Below, piece after piece: positions 1-8,387 of a stretch of 26,065 bases of DNA. A program made the translations under genes and the position numbers. The notes beneath the pieces were generated by a model. That model had not been told where the DNA came from. It made no database searches and saw nothing but the letters and a program-made list of their open reading frames with translations. Origin of the DNA: an uncultured Pedobacter sp. (GTDB lineage Bacteria; Bacteroidota; Bacteroidia; Sphingobacteriales; Sphingobacteriaceae); assembly GCA_946478755.1 (NCBI GenBank), contig CAMLDJ010000049.1, positions 1 through 26,065 of the forward strand. The letters are read 5' to 3'. Position 1 is the stretch's first letter. Each line of letters opens with the position of its first letter.

Positions 1-1296
1 TTTGAAGTTAAATCGACAGATGGCGATACGCATTTAGGTGGAGATGACTTTGATCATATCATTATTGAGTGGTTAGCTGCTGAATTTAAAAATGAAAATG
101 GCATGGATCTTCACCAGGATCCAATGGCATTGCAGCGTTTAAAAGAAGCTGCTGAAAAAGCTAAGATCGAGCTTTCAAGTACTACCTCTACAGAGATTAA
201 CCTTCCTTATATTACTGCTGATGCTACAGGACCTAAACACTTGGTTAGGACATTAAGTCGTGCTAAATTTGAACAATTGGCTGGCGATTTAATTAAGCGT
301 ACAATTGATCCTTGTAAATCTGCTTTGAAAAATGCCGGTTTAAAAACAAGTGATATTGATGAGATTATTCTTGTTGGGGGTTCTACACGTATTCCTGCTA
401 TTCAGGATGCAGTTAAAGCTTTCTTTGGTAAAGAGCCATCTAAAGGTGTAAACCCTGATGAGGTTGTAGCTATTGGCGCTGCGATTCAAGGCGGTGTATT
501 AACCGGAGAGGTTAAGGATGTATTGCTTTTGGATGTTACTCCGCTTTCCTTAGGTATTGAAACTATGGGTGGTGTGATGACAAAATTAATTGAAGCTAAC
601 ACGACTATTCCTTCTAAAAAGGCAGAGACGTTCTCAACCGCCGCTGATAACCAGCCTTCTGTAGAGATCCATATATTACAGGGAGAGCGTCCTATGGCTG
701 CTCAGAACCGTACAATTGGCCGTTTCATTTTAGATGGCATTCCACCGGCTCCGCGTGGAGTTCCTCAGGTTGAAGTAGCATTTGATATTGATGCCAACGG
801 TATATTGCATGTAAGCGCTAAAGATAAGGCGACAGGTAAAGAGCAAAAAATACGTATCGAAGCGTCTTCTGGTCTGACTGATGAAGAAATCAAGAGAATG
901 AAGGAAGAGGCCGAAAAGAATGCTGATGCTGATAAATTAGCTAAAGAAGAGGCTGAAAAAATCAATGGTGCTGACGCTTTGATTTTCTCCACTGAGAAGC
1001 AATTGAAAGAGTTCGGTGATAAATTGTCCGCTGATAAGAAAGCGCCTATCGAAGAAGGTTTGAAAAAACTTAAAGATGCACATGCTGCGAGAAACTTTGC
1101 TGAGATTGATTCCGCTCAGGAAGAATTGCAGAATGCATGGAATGCAGCTTCTGAAGAAATGTACAAAGGCGGTCAGGAGGGTGCTGCTGCACAGCCGGAG
1201 GGTAATTTTGATGGCCAGGCTGGTGGACAGTCTTCTGATAACAGTGATAACGTTACTGATGTAGACTTTGAAGAAGTGAAAGATGACAAGAAGTAG
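1..1296 (+). CDS. dnaK: Chaperone protein DnaK (Hsp70), 5'-truncated by the window edge
   Basis: The frame is open from base 1 and gives 431 residues of a DnaK that is normally about 635-640 long, so roughly the first 200 residues lie outside the window. The visible part starts in the nucleotide-binding domain with [10 protein letters not shown]. The phosphate-binding motif LVGGSTRIP is near window residue 124, and the interdomain linker with conserved [18 protein letters not shown] follows near residue 175. After these come the beta-sandwich substrate-binding domain, the helical lid (lysine- and glutamate-rich) and a glycine/glutamine-rich tail ending in an acidic DVDFEEV motif, the usual DnaK C-terminus. 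It is an ATP-driven cytosolic chaperone working with DnaJ and GrpE; neither gene is visible here. An ATG at 103 is internal and not the true start. Transcription ends at the strong hairpin that follows. Identification is very secure. Confidence 0.98.
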   Translation, partial: FEVKSTDGDTHLGGDDFDHIIIEWLAAEFKNENGMDLHQDPMALQRLKEAAEKAKIELSSTTSTEINLPYITADATGPKHLVRTLSRAKFEQLAGDLIKRTIDPCKSALKNAGLKTSDIDEIILVGGSTRIPAIQDAVKAFFGKEPSKGVNPDEVVAIGAAIQGGVLTGEVKDVLLLDVTPLSLGIETMGGVMTKLIEANTTIPSKKAETFSTAADNQPSVEIHILQGERPMAAQNRTIGRFILDGIPPAPRGVPQVEVAFDIDANGILHVSAKDKATGKEQKIRIEASSGLTDEEIKRMKEEAEKNADADKLAKEEAEKINGADALIFSTEKQLKEFGDKLSADKKAPIEEGLKKLKDAHAARNFAEIDSAQEELQNAWNAASEEMYKGGQEGAAAQPEGNFDGQAGGQSSDNSDNVTDVDFEEVKDDKK

Positions 1297-1311
1297 TTAT
1301 TAAACTTCCAA

Positions 1312-1356
1312 CAAAAAGAAAGGGCTGATCATTTGATCAGCCCTTTCTTTTTGTTC
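1312..1356. terminator. Bidirectional rho-independent terminator between dnaK and the convergent nucleotidyltransferase gene
   Basis: A perfect 20-bp inverted repeat occupies 1312-1331 and 1334-1353, with only TT between the arms. The GC core is GGGCTGATCA / TGATCAGCCC. The outer arms are A-rich on the left and T-rich on the right (TTTCTTTTTG), so each strand has a stem followed by a U-rich tract. It lies 15 bp after the dnaK stop and 18 bp after the stop of the minus-strand gene, so it probably ends both transcripts. Confidence 0.9.
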
Positions 1357-1371
1357 TTGAAAAGGCATTAC

Positions 1372-2271
1372 TTAAATCCAAAGGCTTTCAGGATAGGTCT
1401 CGCTTTTTACAAGCTCATTTATGCTGTTTTGCACAAAAGGCTTATCTTCTTTATAGGTAACTCCAAACCATTGACTATCTGTTGGAATTACTTTGAAACT
1501 CGCGGTATTAGTCTTAACCAGATTTTCTCCGATTAAAGGAATAAAAAACTCAGCTTTAGGCTTGTCTTTGTTTTCTAGTGCAAAGACTTTAAATAAGTCT
1601 TCAGTTAGTTTGAATACAGCAGGTGTGAATCCCCAGAAGTTCATAGAAACGGGAGTGTTATATTCTAATGGATATTCAATGCCATTTTCTTCATAAACGA
1701 TAGCATCACCTTTTTTATACACCTGCGTACGCTCCGTAATTTCTTCTAGATATCCGGCTTCGTTGGTTTTACACACCCCCCGCGAAACAGATCCAAAATC
1801 GGAAAGTGTTTTTCCAATTTTATAACCAACAATAGAATAGTTGCTATCTGTCGCTTCATTATTTAAAAAGTCGACCATCTTTTTAAAGGCATCAAAGCCA
1901 TAGTAATCATCGGCATTAATTACGCAAAATGGCTCTTTGATCACATTTCTGGCCGAAAGAATTGCATGGGCCGTTCCCCAGGGCTTCTCGCGATAGATTT
2001 CTTCTTCAATTCCGAATTGAGTTAAATCGAAGTTTTGAAATACATAGTCGGTTTCAATCTTGCCATTCAATTTTGGCTCAAAAATAGCTTTAAAGTTATC
2101 GACAAATTCTTCTTTAATGATGAAGACAACTTTGCCAAAACCTGCTGTTATAGCATCATAAATGGAATAGTCGATAATGGTTTCCCCATTTGGGCCGAAG
2201 CCATCAATTTGTTTCATGCTGCCATAGCGGCTCGCCATACCGGCTGCTAATATTAGTAAAGTAGGTTTCAT
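1372..2271 (-). CDS. Nucleotidyltransferase family protein (NTP_transferase fold, sugar-phosphate nucleotidylyltransferase-like)
   Basis: This 299-residue cytosolic protein starts with LLILAAGMASRYGSMKQ (residues about 5-21), the G-x-G-x-R-x-x-K type nucleotide-binding loop of sugar-1-phosphate nucleotidylyltransferases such as RmlA, GalU and MurU. A metal-binding NADDYYG sequence sits near residue 118. The family transfers an NMP to a sugar phosphate or similar acceptor and releases pyrophosphate. The sugar and nucleotide cannot be read from the sequence. Bacteroidota proteins of this type are often linked to an APH-like kinase, but no such kinase is in this window, so the gene stands alone between two unrelated neighbours. 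It converges on dnaK and shares its terminator. No clear promoter motif was found upstream. The family call is secure; the specific substrate is unknown. Confidence 0.85.
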   Translation of the reverse strand: MKPTLLILAAGMASRYGSMKQIDGFGPNGETIIDYSIYDAITAGFGKVVFIIKEEFVDNFKAIFEPKLNGKIETDYVFQNFDLTQFGIEEEIYREKPWGTAHAILSARNVIKEPFCVINADDYYGFDAFKKMVDFLNNEATDSNYSIVGYKIGKTLSDFGSVSRGVCKTNEAGYLEEITERTQVYKKGDAIVYEENGIEYPLEYNTPVSMNFWGFTPAVFKLTEDLFKVFALENKDKPKAEFFIPLIGENLVKTNTASFKVIPTDSQWFGVTYKEDKPFVQNSINELVKSETYPESLWI

Positions 2272-2313
2272 TCAATTACAATAATGAAAAGGTTAATAAT
2301 CAATGTGAATAGT

Positions 2314-2340
2314 AAAAATGTGTGGCTAAAATACATTTTT
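2314..2340 (-). terminator. Possible weak terminator after the HerA-like ATPase gene
   Basis: An 8-bp AT-rich inverted repeat (AAAAATGT at 2314-2321, ACATTTTT at 2333-2340) lies 27 bp beyond the stop of the minus-strand gene, in the only gap before the next minus-strand gene. Read on the minus strand it ends in a short U-run. The stem is weak, so read-through into the nucleotidyltransferase gene is likely. Confidence 0.3.
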
Positions 2341-2366
2341 TGATTTACGTACAGAGAGTTTTTTAA

Positions 2367-3917
2367 TTAAATTCCGAATATACTTCTGCCTCCACGGCTC
2401 CTTGGTTTTTTTCCGGTAAGCATGCCAAATAAGCCACGTACAATCTCTTTGCCTATCTGTCTGGTTATCGTGGCACCCATTACCTGTTCAATGATGCTCT
2501 TTTCCTCTTTTTTAGGAGCTTCTTGTTCAGGCTGATTTTGGTCTTCCTCATCTGCAAGCTTATCATTAATCCTCCTGGTTAGCATATCATAAGCACTTTC
2601 GGGATCAATAGTTTCCTGGTATTTTTTTGTCATTCTGCTTATTTGAATGAGTGCATTGTAATCTGCTGTGGTTAACGGGTCCATTTGAGCCCTTGGTGGA
2701 GTAAGCATGGTTGCAGCAACTTCGGTAGGAATACCTTTTTCATTCAAGACCGTAATCAACGCCTGACCGGTTCCAAGCGAGGTTAATACCTGGTCTATTT
2801 CATAGAACTCTGATCTGGGATAGGTATTAACGGTTTTCTTTAATGCATCGGCGTCGTTAGGGGTAAATACCCTAAGGGCATGCTGTATCCGGTTGCCTAA
2901 CTGGGATAATACGCTTTCTGGTACATCGGTGGGCGACTGTGTGCAGAAGAATACGCCAATTCCCTTCGAACGTATCAATCTGATGATGGTTTCGATTTGC
3001 TCTAAAAATGCCTTGGACGAATTTTTAAATAACAAATGTGCTTCATCAAAGAAGAAGACCAGTTTAGGCTTGTCCAGGTCCCCGGCTTCGGGCATGCTAT
3101 AAAATAGCTCGGCAAGCAAGCTCAATAAGAATGTAGAATATAAAACGGGTTGATTTTGGACGTCAGATATATTTAATAGGCTAATGATTCCTTTGTCATC
3201 AACTCTTTCAAAAAGATCCTGAATATCAAAAGATCGCTCGCCGAACATTGCCCCCAGACCTTGTTGTTCTATGGTAACAATTTTTCTTAAAATGGTGCCA
3301 GAGGTTGCTGTTGATATTTTACCATAGGTGCTCTTGATCTCTTCGGCACCTTCATCTTCAGCCAAATAAGAAACCAATTTTTTTAGGTCATTGAGGTCGA
3401 TGATAGGCATCTTATGATCATCAGCGTATTTAAAAATCACGGCAAGTACGCCAGCTTGTGTATCATTAAGATCCAGGATCTTCCCTAGTAAAGTCGGCCC
3501 GAACTCTAAAACGGTAGCACGCATCTGAGCGCCTAATTTGCCAGATAAGGAATATAATTCAAGTGGAAATCCGGCCGGATTAAAAGGTTTTTTAAGCTGT
3601 GCAGCCCTATCTTCAATTTTAGGATTAATAGCGCCTGGCTGGTTCAACCCTGATAAGTCGCCCTTTACATCCAACAGGAAAACTGGTACACCTGCATCTG
3701 ATAGCTGTTCGGCAAGCAATTGTAGTGTGCGGGTTTTGCCCGTACCTGTTGCTCCGGCTACTAAACCATGCCTGTTCATCATATGTAGCGACAGGTTCAC
3801 TTCGGCATCGGCTAAAACCTCTCCCGCCAGTATCCCGGCTCCTAAATAGATAGATGGGCCATCTGGTTTATAGGATGCTTTAATTTTTTCTGTAAATTTT
3901 GCTGATTGATTATTCAT
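2367..3917 (-). CDS. HerA-like ATPase / helicase HerA-like C-terminal domain protein (DUF853, YjgR type)
   Basis: The 516-residue product has a Walker A motif GATGTGKT at about residues 55-62 and a Walker B motif FFFDEAHLLF near residues 288-297. The FLLDVKGDLSGL segment after Walker A and the later QSPTDVPESVLSQLGNRIQHALR segment are typical of the HerA/FtsK superfamily DUF853 (E. coli YjgR-like) proteins. The C-terminal region is charged (EEDQNQPEQEAPKKEEKS) and is followed by a basic, glycine-rich end. The family is annotated as a putative nucleotide-driven pump or helicase-like ATPase; a precise cellular role is not established. No NurA nuclease or other DNA-repair partner is adjacent, so a HerA-NurA repair role is not supported. 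Length fits the family (about 500 residues). It starts at an ATG 143 bp from the M42 peptidase gene, across a terminator, so it is probably a separate transcription unit. Confidence 0.9.
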   Translation of the reverse strand: MNNQSAKFTEKIKASYKPDGPSIYLGAGILAGEVLADAEVNLSLHMMNRHGLVAGATGTGKTRTLQLLAEQLSDAGVPVFLLDVKGDLSGLNQPGAINPKIEDRAAQLKKPFNPAGFPLELYSLSGKLGAQMRATVLEFGPTLLGKILDLNDTQAGVLAVIFKYADDHKMPIIDLNDLKKLVSYLAEDEGAEEIKSTYGKISTATSGTILRKIVTIEQQGLGAMFGERSFDIQDLFERVDDKGIISLLNISDVQNQPVLYSTFLLSLLAELFYSMPEAGDLDKPKLVFFFDEAHLLFKNSSKAFLEQIETIIRLIRSKGIGVFFCTQSPTDVPESVLSQLGNRIQHALRVFTPNDADALKKTVNTYPRSEFYEIDQVLTSLGTGQALITVLNEKGIPTEVAATMLTPPRAQMDPLTTADYNALIQISRMTKKYQETIDPESAYDMLTRRINDKLADEEDQNQPEQEAPKKEEKSIIEQVMGATITRQIGKEIVRGLFGMLTGKKPRSRGGRSIFGI

Positions 3918-4004
3918 AGCTAAGTCTTTTTAATCCTTAAAATATAGTCCGTTTATTGCAGAGGGTTTTGATGGCTTTATAAAAATAGTAAAACAGACTT
4001 AAGT

Positions 4005-4046
4005 AAAAAAGAAAGACGTGTCCGAATTATTCGAACACGCCTTCTT
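4005..4046 (-). terminator. Rho-independent terminator of the M42 peptidase transcript
   Basis: On the minus strand a 12-bp stem (arms 4030-4041 and 4015-4026, three-base loop, two G-U pairs) is followed by a U-rich run (UUUCUUUUUU). It lies 15-20 bp beyond the peptidase stop codon, in the 143-bp gap before the HerA-like gene. Confidence 0.8.
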
Positions 4047-4060
4047 TAAGGTTTAAACAG

Positions 4061-5175
4061 TTATTTAGAATATTTAAAGTCGTGGTTTTTTTCGATGTTT
4101 AGCAATGAATGATAGATTAGGCTAATTACATTGTCTACATCCTCCTTATGGATCATTTCAACAGTCGTGTGCATATAGCGCAAAGGTAAAGAGATCAGTG
4201 CAGAAGGCACTCCTCCATTAGAGTAGGCAAAAGCATCTGTATCGGTACCTGTGGAACGTGACGATGCCTGACGCTGGAAGGGGATGTTATTTTTTTCAGC
4301 TGTCTCAATCAGCAATCTATTCAAGTTTACCTGTACTGCCGGTGCATATGAAACCACAGGACCTTTACCACAAGCCAGGTCCCCTTGTGTAATTTTGTTG
4401 ATCATTGGCGTGCTGGTATCGTGTGTTACGTCGGTAATAATCGCTACATCAGGTTTAATCCTGTGTGCAATCATTTCGGCACCACGTAAACCAATCTCTT
4501 CCTGTACTGAATTAACAATATACAATCCGAAGGGAAGTTTTTTCTTGTTTTCCTTAAGCAGACGCGCCACTTCAGCAATCATGAAGCCACCGGCCCTGTT
4601 GTCCAATGCCCGGCCAACATAATAACGGTCATTTAGCAACATAAATTCATCTTCATAGGTAATAACACAGCCTACATGAACGCCTAGTTTTTCTACCTCT
4701 TCTTTTGACGTACAGCCACAATCGAGAAATATATTTTTAAGTGCAGGAGCTTCTTCTTCTCGCCACCACTGCGTGTATGTATTGCCGGCCATCCAAATAC
4801 GGCTTTTACCATTCCTTTATCGGTATGGATATTTACGCGTTTAGAAGGTGCGATCTGATGGTCAGAGCCACCGTTGCGAATTACATAGATCAAACCATCA
4901 GTGGTGATATAATTTACAAACCAGGAGATTTCGTCAGCATGTGCTTCAATGACTACTTTAAAATCAGCTTTTGGATTTATCACACCTACGGCAGTGCCAT
5001 AGTTGTCTATAAAACTTTCATCAATGTAGGGTTTTAAATAGTCGAGCCACAATTTCTGGCCAGGATATTCAAAGCCGGTTGGAGAGGGGTTATTGATATA
5101 TTCTTCAAAAAATTGCAGTGATTTTTTAGTAACCACAGCAACATGTTTCTGCTTGTCGTCTTTCGTTTTAGCCAT
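4061..5175 (-). pseudogene. M42 family metallopeptidase (glutamyl/leucyl aminopeptidase-like), broken by a single-base frameshift
   Basis: Two overlapping frames together make one M42 aminopeptidase. The first (5175 down to 4693) carries the N-terminal half with EAHADE (His79, Asp81, first metal ligands) and VFGWPAIHTRSGG, then runs into unrelated sequence. The second (4792 down to 4061) resumes at EEEAPALKNIF and carries LDNRAGG (metal-bridging Asp), QEEIG (catalytic Glu), ITDVTHD and the C-terminal YMHT histidine. The frame changes in the purine-rich stretch at about 4751-4764; adding one base there restores a continuous protein of about 371 residues, near the family's usual length. All catalytic and metal ligands remain, which suggests a recent lesion or a sequencing/assembly error. 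The ATG at 4792 lies inside the reading frame of the conserved GWPA region and is unlikely to be a real start. The gene would encode a cytosolic dinuclear metal aminopeptidase. It has its own promoter and terminator. Confidence 0.85.
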
Positions 5176-5195
5176 TATTTTGTTTTTATTGTAAG

Positions 5196-5225
5196 CAAAT
5201 ATATAAATCAGGCATCAAGCCCAAA
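5196..5225 (-). promoter_or_regulatory. Predicted Bacteroidota-type promoter for the M42 peptidase gene
   Basis: On the minus strand TTTG (5225-5222) is followed after 18 bases by TATATTTG (5203-5196), a full match to the TAnnTTTG -7 element of Bacteroidota housekeeping promoters. Spacing is one base short of the usual 19-21. Expected transcription start is near 5190, about 15 bases before the ATG at 5175. The -33 element touches the stop of the upstream GNAT gene. Confidence 0.5.
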
Positions 5226-5226
5226 G

Positions 5227-5649
5227 TTAATTGTTAAGTTCTAACTCCATAATGACAAAGTCAATGCCATTACTCACAGACCGTTGGTTTGTCTGTTTAA
5301 ATCCAAATTTACTATAAAAATTAGCTGCTGAAATCCGCGCATTACACCATAATTTTTCTGAGCCCATATCTTTTACGTAGTTAATGATATGATTTAGCAA
5401 CATGGTACCATAACCTTTGCCCTGCGCACTGGTAAGGGTAGCGAATTTTCTGAATTGACTGACCTTTCCGGTATTAAACAGGGAGACGACAGCCGTTAGT
5501 TGGTGATCGACGTATAGCCCAAAGTGGATGCCATTTTCATCATTTTCCAGCTTAATTACATCATAAGGAAGGTCTGGATACATCACCTCGTGCCTGATTT
5601 TCCAGGTTAAATCGAATCTGATCTGTTCAATCTGTACTTTTTCCATCAT
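5227..5649 (-). CDS. GNAT family N-acetyltransferase
   Basis: The 140-residue protein has the acetyl-CoA-binding motif A as SAQGKGYGTMLLNHII (QGKGYG at about residues 76-81, the Q/R-x-x-G-x-G/A signature), preceded by a beta-strand with RKFATL, and a C-terminal AANFYSKFGFKQ segment (motif B) typical of small GNAT enzymes. It transfers acetyl from acetyl-CoA to an amine; the substrate cannot be told. It overlaps the end of the MFS gene by 23 bp, so the two are almost certainly cotranslated. The start MM leaves two adjacent ATGs; the first is used here. Family call secure, substrate unknown. Confidence 0.88.
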   Translation of the reverse strand: MMEKVQIEQIRFDLTWKIRHEVMYPDLPYDVIKLENDENGIHFGLYVDHQLTAVVSLFNTGKVSQFRKFATLTSAQGKGYGTMLLNHIINYVKDMGSEKLWCNARISAANFYSKFGFKQTNQRSVSNGIDFVIMELELNN

Positions 5650-6811
5650 AGCCTTTTATTTTATAGCTGTAAAAGTTGTAAATGATGATATTCAAAGTGA
5701 CAACGAGGGCGAGGCCCAGGCAGAATATAGGCCACTGGCCTTTATCCCACAGCCACAGCCCAAGTGCAGAGCCCACAGCAGCGCCAACAAAACTAAAGGA
5801 CATAAATATCGTATTCAAACGGTTTCTTGCCTCGGGTACCAAAGCGTAGATCCTTGTTTGATTGGTTACATGAATGGCTTGCTGACCAATATCAATCAAA
5901 ATTATTCCGGCGACAAACAAATACAAATGGCTTCCTGTAAAATAAAAAGCCGTAATGCTTATCAGCTGTAAAGCCAGTCCGGTAATTACGCTTTTACGGG
6001 ACTTCTTGCCGCTGCTTAATTTACCCACCAATGGAGCGGCAAGTGCACCTGCGGCTCCGGCGATGCCGAATAATCCGATCTGTAAGGTTTGGAAGCTAAA
6101 GGGCGGATTCGCCAGGAACAAGACCATGGTTGTCCAGAATGCACTGAGCACTGCAAAAGCCAGGAAGTTGATCATGGATGCCTCACGCAGTACGGGCTGC
6201 GTTTTCACATAATGCCACATAGACCACATTAATGCTTTATAGCTGCCATTAAATGTTGGTCTGCTTTGTGGGAAGCGCTTAGCCATTAATAAGAGGAGGA
6301 GTAAACAGATTCCAGCGGCAATAAAATAAATGCTCCGCCATCCCCAAAGAAAACCAATACTTCCACTAAGTGCTCTTGATGCCAATATGCCTATAAGTAA
6401 TCCGCTCATAATGATACCGATTGTGGATCCTCTTTTTTCATCGGAGCTTAGATTCGCGGCCATTGGTAAAATCAGTTGAGGGATGATAGAGCTCGCTCCA
6501 ATTAACACGCACGCAACCTGCAGCAAGAGAAAGGTGTGCGAAAAAGCAGCCATTAATAAAGCCGCTACGGCAACAGCAGTTATCATTAATATTTGTCGGC
6601 GGCGCTCAAACATATCGCCAAGCGGCACGATTAAGAATAAACCCAGTGCATAACCTGCCTGCGTTAAATAGGTGACCCTTCCCGCACGGCTTTCCGTCAG
6701 ATTAAATTCCTGAGCCATCAATATCACTAAGGGCTGGCAATAGTAGATGTTTGCTACAATCAGTCCGGTACAGCAGGCCATCAATAAGACGTCGATACGG
6801 CTAAGCTGCAT
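5627..6811 (-). CDS. MFS transporter (12 predicted membrane segments, drug-efflux-like)
   Basis: This 394-residue inner-membrane protein is hydrophobic throughout, with about twelve predicted helices. The loop between helices 2 and 3 carries PLGDMFERRRQ, a version of the MFS signature G-x-x-x-D-R-x-G-R-R, which supports the major facilitator superfamily. Its start (NIYYCQPLVILMAQEF) resembles YtfF/YwoG-like and Bcr-type putative efflux proteins, but the transported compound is not evident. Its ATG overlaps the stop of the carboxyltransferase gene by one base (TAATG), indicating translational coupling, and its 3' end overlaps the GNAT gene by 23 bp. An exporter next to an acetyltransferase may suggest detoxification of a small amine-bearing compound, but this is inference only. 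Confidence 0.88.
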   Translation of the reverse strand: MQLSRIDVLLMACCTGLIVANIYYCQPLVILMAQEFNLTESRAGRVTYLTQAGYALGLFLIVPLGDMFERRRQILMITAVAVAALLMAAFSHTFLLLQVACVLIGASSIIPQLILPMAANLSSDEKRGSTIGIIMSGLLIGILASRALSGSIGFLWGWRSIYFIAAGICLLLLLLMAKRFPQSRPTFNGSYKALMWSMWHYVKTQPVLREASMINFLAFAVLSAFWTTMVLFLANPPFSFQTLQIGLFGIAGAAGALAAPLVGKLSSGKKSRKSVITGLALQLISITAFYFTGSHLYLFVAGIILIDIGQQAIHVTNQTRIYALVPEARNRLNTIFMSFSFVGAAVGSALGLWLWDKGQWPIFCLGLALVVTLNIIIYNFYSYKIKGYDGKSTD

Positions 6812-8352
6812 TACAAGGGGATATTGCCGTGTTTTTTACGTGGATTATTTACAACTTTATTTTCAAGCATTTTGAATGCTTTAATTAATTTATTACGTGT
6901 TTGGCCGGGTTCAATTACTTCATCTACAAAACCACGTTCGGCAGCTCGGTAAGGATTTGCAAAAGTATCCGAGTAGAGTTTTTCTTTTTCGAGCCATTTT
7001 TCTTCAGGCTGTGCAGCAGCGGCAATCTCCTTCTTGAAAATGATTTCTGCGGCACCCTTTGCACCCATTACAGCAATTTCTGCTGTTGGCCAGGCGTAGT
7101 TTAAATCTGCTCCTATATGCTTAGAGTTCATGACGTCATATGCACCGCCATAAGCTTTCCTTGTGATAACCGTAATGCGAGGCACGGTGGCTTCACTAAA
7201 GGCATAAAGCAATTTGGCCCCATTGGTAATGATGCCATTCCATTCCTGATCTGTTCCGGGCAGGAAACCGGGAACATCTTCGAAAACAAGCAGGGGTATA
7301 TTAAAGCAGTCACAAAAGCGGACAAACCTGGCCGCTTTTGTTGAGGCGTGATTGTCGAGAACCCCAGCAAGGAAAGCAGGCTGGTTAGCTACTATACCGA
7401 TGCTTCTGCCCGCCAAACGTGCAAAGCCTACTACAATATTTTCGGCATAGGCTGAATGTACCTCCAAAAAGCTTTCGCTGTCGGTGATTTCTTCGATTAT
7501 ATCCCTTACATCATAGGGCTGATTGGCATTCTGAGGCATGATGTCATTCAAGGCTGGCCGGCTTTCATTGGCCGCTTCGTAGTGTAATTGTGCGGGTATT
7601 TCCTCGCAATTTTGTGGCATGTAACTCAGTAATCTCTTGATGTGGTTAATGGCATCAAGCTCATTGGCACATGCAAAATGTGTTACACCAGATTTAGTAG
7701 CATGAGTAGATGCGCCTCCCAGCTCTTCAGAACTGACCTCTTCATGGGTTACTGTTTTAACAACATTGGGGCCGGTCACAAACATGTATGAAGTATGTTC
7801 AACCATCAATGTAAAATCGGTAATTGCCGGGGAATATACTGCGCCCCCCGCGCAAGGGCCCATAATGGCCGACAACTGAGGGATCACGCCAGAAGCCTGA
7901 ACATTTCTGTAAAAGATGTCAGCGTAACCTCCCAAAGAAACTACGCCTTCCTGAATGCGCGCCCCACCGCTGTCATTCAAACCGATCAAGGGAGCCCCAT
8001 TTTTCATAGCCATATCCATGATCTTACAAATCTTTTCTGCGTGGGTTTCTGACAAGGAGCCACCAAATATGGTAAAGTCTTGCGAGAACACATAAACGAG
8101 TCGCCCGTTGATATTGCCATATCCTGTCACCACACCATCGCCTAAATATTTTTCGCGCTCCATCCCAAAATCGGTGCTGCGATGCGTAACCATCATGCCG
8201 ATCTCTTCAAAAGAATTTTCGTCCATTAAAAAGTGAATTCTTTCTCTTGCAGTAAGCTTACCTTTTTTATGCTGACTTTCTATTCTTGCCGCTCCGCCAC
8301 CGGCATGAGCCTGATTTATTTTATCCCTTAGTAAGTCTATTTTATTCTTCAT
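6811..8352 (-). CDS. Acyl-CoA carboxylase subunit beta (carboxyltransferase, PccB/MmdA-like)
   Basis: The product (513 residues from ATG 8352) is a two-lobed crotonase-fold carboxyltransferase that moves a carboxyl group from carboxybiotin to an acyl-CoA. Visible landmarks are GKLTARERI near the N-terminus, [12 protein letters not shown], the first oxyanion-hole segment [12 protein letters not shown], the C-lobe [11 protein letters not shown], the second oxyanion segment [11 protein letters not shown], and [15 protein letters not shown] as in propionyl-CoA carboxylase beta. The frame also opens at a TTG at 8370, but the ATG at 8352 starts with the conserved [11 protein letters not shown] and is preferred. 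No biotin carboxylase or biotin carrier gene is adjacent, so partners must be encoded elsewhere; a decarboxylase role cannot be excluded. It lies 35 bp after the porin gene and is coupled to the MFS gene by TAATG. Confidence 0.92.
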   Translation of the reverse strand: MKNKIDLLRDKINQAHAGGGAARIESQHKKGKLTARERIHFLMDENSFEEIGMMVTHRSTDFGMEREKYLGDGVVTGYGNINGRLVYVFSQDFTIFGGSLSETHAEKICKIMDMAMKNGAPLIGLNDSGGARIQEGVVSLGGYADIFYRNVQASGVIPQLSAIMGPCAGGAVYSPAITDFTLMVEHTSYMFVTGPNVVKTVTHEEVSSEELGGASTHATKSGVTHFACANELDAINHIKRLLSYMPQNCEEIPAQLHYEAANESRPALNDIMPQNANQPYDVRDIIEEITDSESFLEVHSAYAENIVVGFARLAGRSIGIVANQPAFLAGVLDNHASTKAARFVRFCDCFNIPLLVFEDVPGFLPGTDQEWNGIITNGAKLLYAFSEATVPRITVITRKAYGGAYDVMNSKHIGADLNYAWPTAEIAVMGAKGAAEIIFKKEIAAAAQPEEKWLEKEKLYSDTFANPYRAAERGFVDEVIEPGQTRNKLIKAFKMLENKVVNNPRKKHGNIPL

Positions 8353-8387
8353 TAAACCATGATTTGTCAAATGTCTAAATATAAGTG

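Noticed and set aside
3538..4622. Plus-strand ORFs of 103 and 112 residues opposite the HerA-like and M42 genes
   Set aside because: They lie wholly antisense to well-supported genes, show no motif, and are typical shadow frames.
4751..4764. Programmed -1 ribosomal frameshift in the M42 gene
   Set aside because: The direction fits a -1 shift, but there is no canonical X-XXY-YYZ slippery heptamer and M42 enzymes are not known to use frameshifting. Base loss or a sequencing error in the purine tract is simpler.
4790..4792. ATG at 4792 as the true start of an independent short M42 gene of 243 residues
   Set aside because: It lies out of frame within the conserved GWPA region of the same gene, and the missing metal ligands (His79, Asp81) are encoded in the upstream frame. 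One broken gene explains both frames better.
8353..8370. TTG at 8370 as the start of the carboxyltransferase
   Set aside because: The ATG at 8352 gives the family-typical N-terminus, and the 6 extra residues are not conserved in character.
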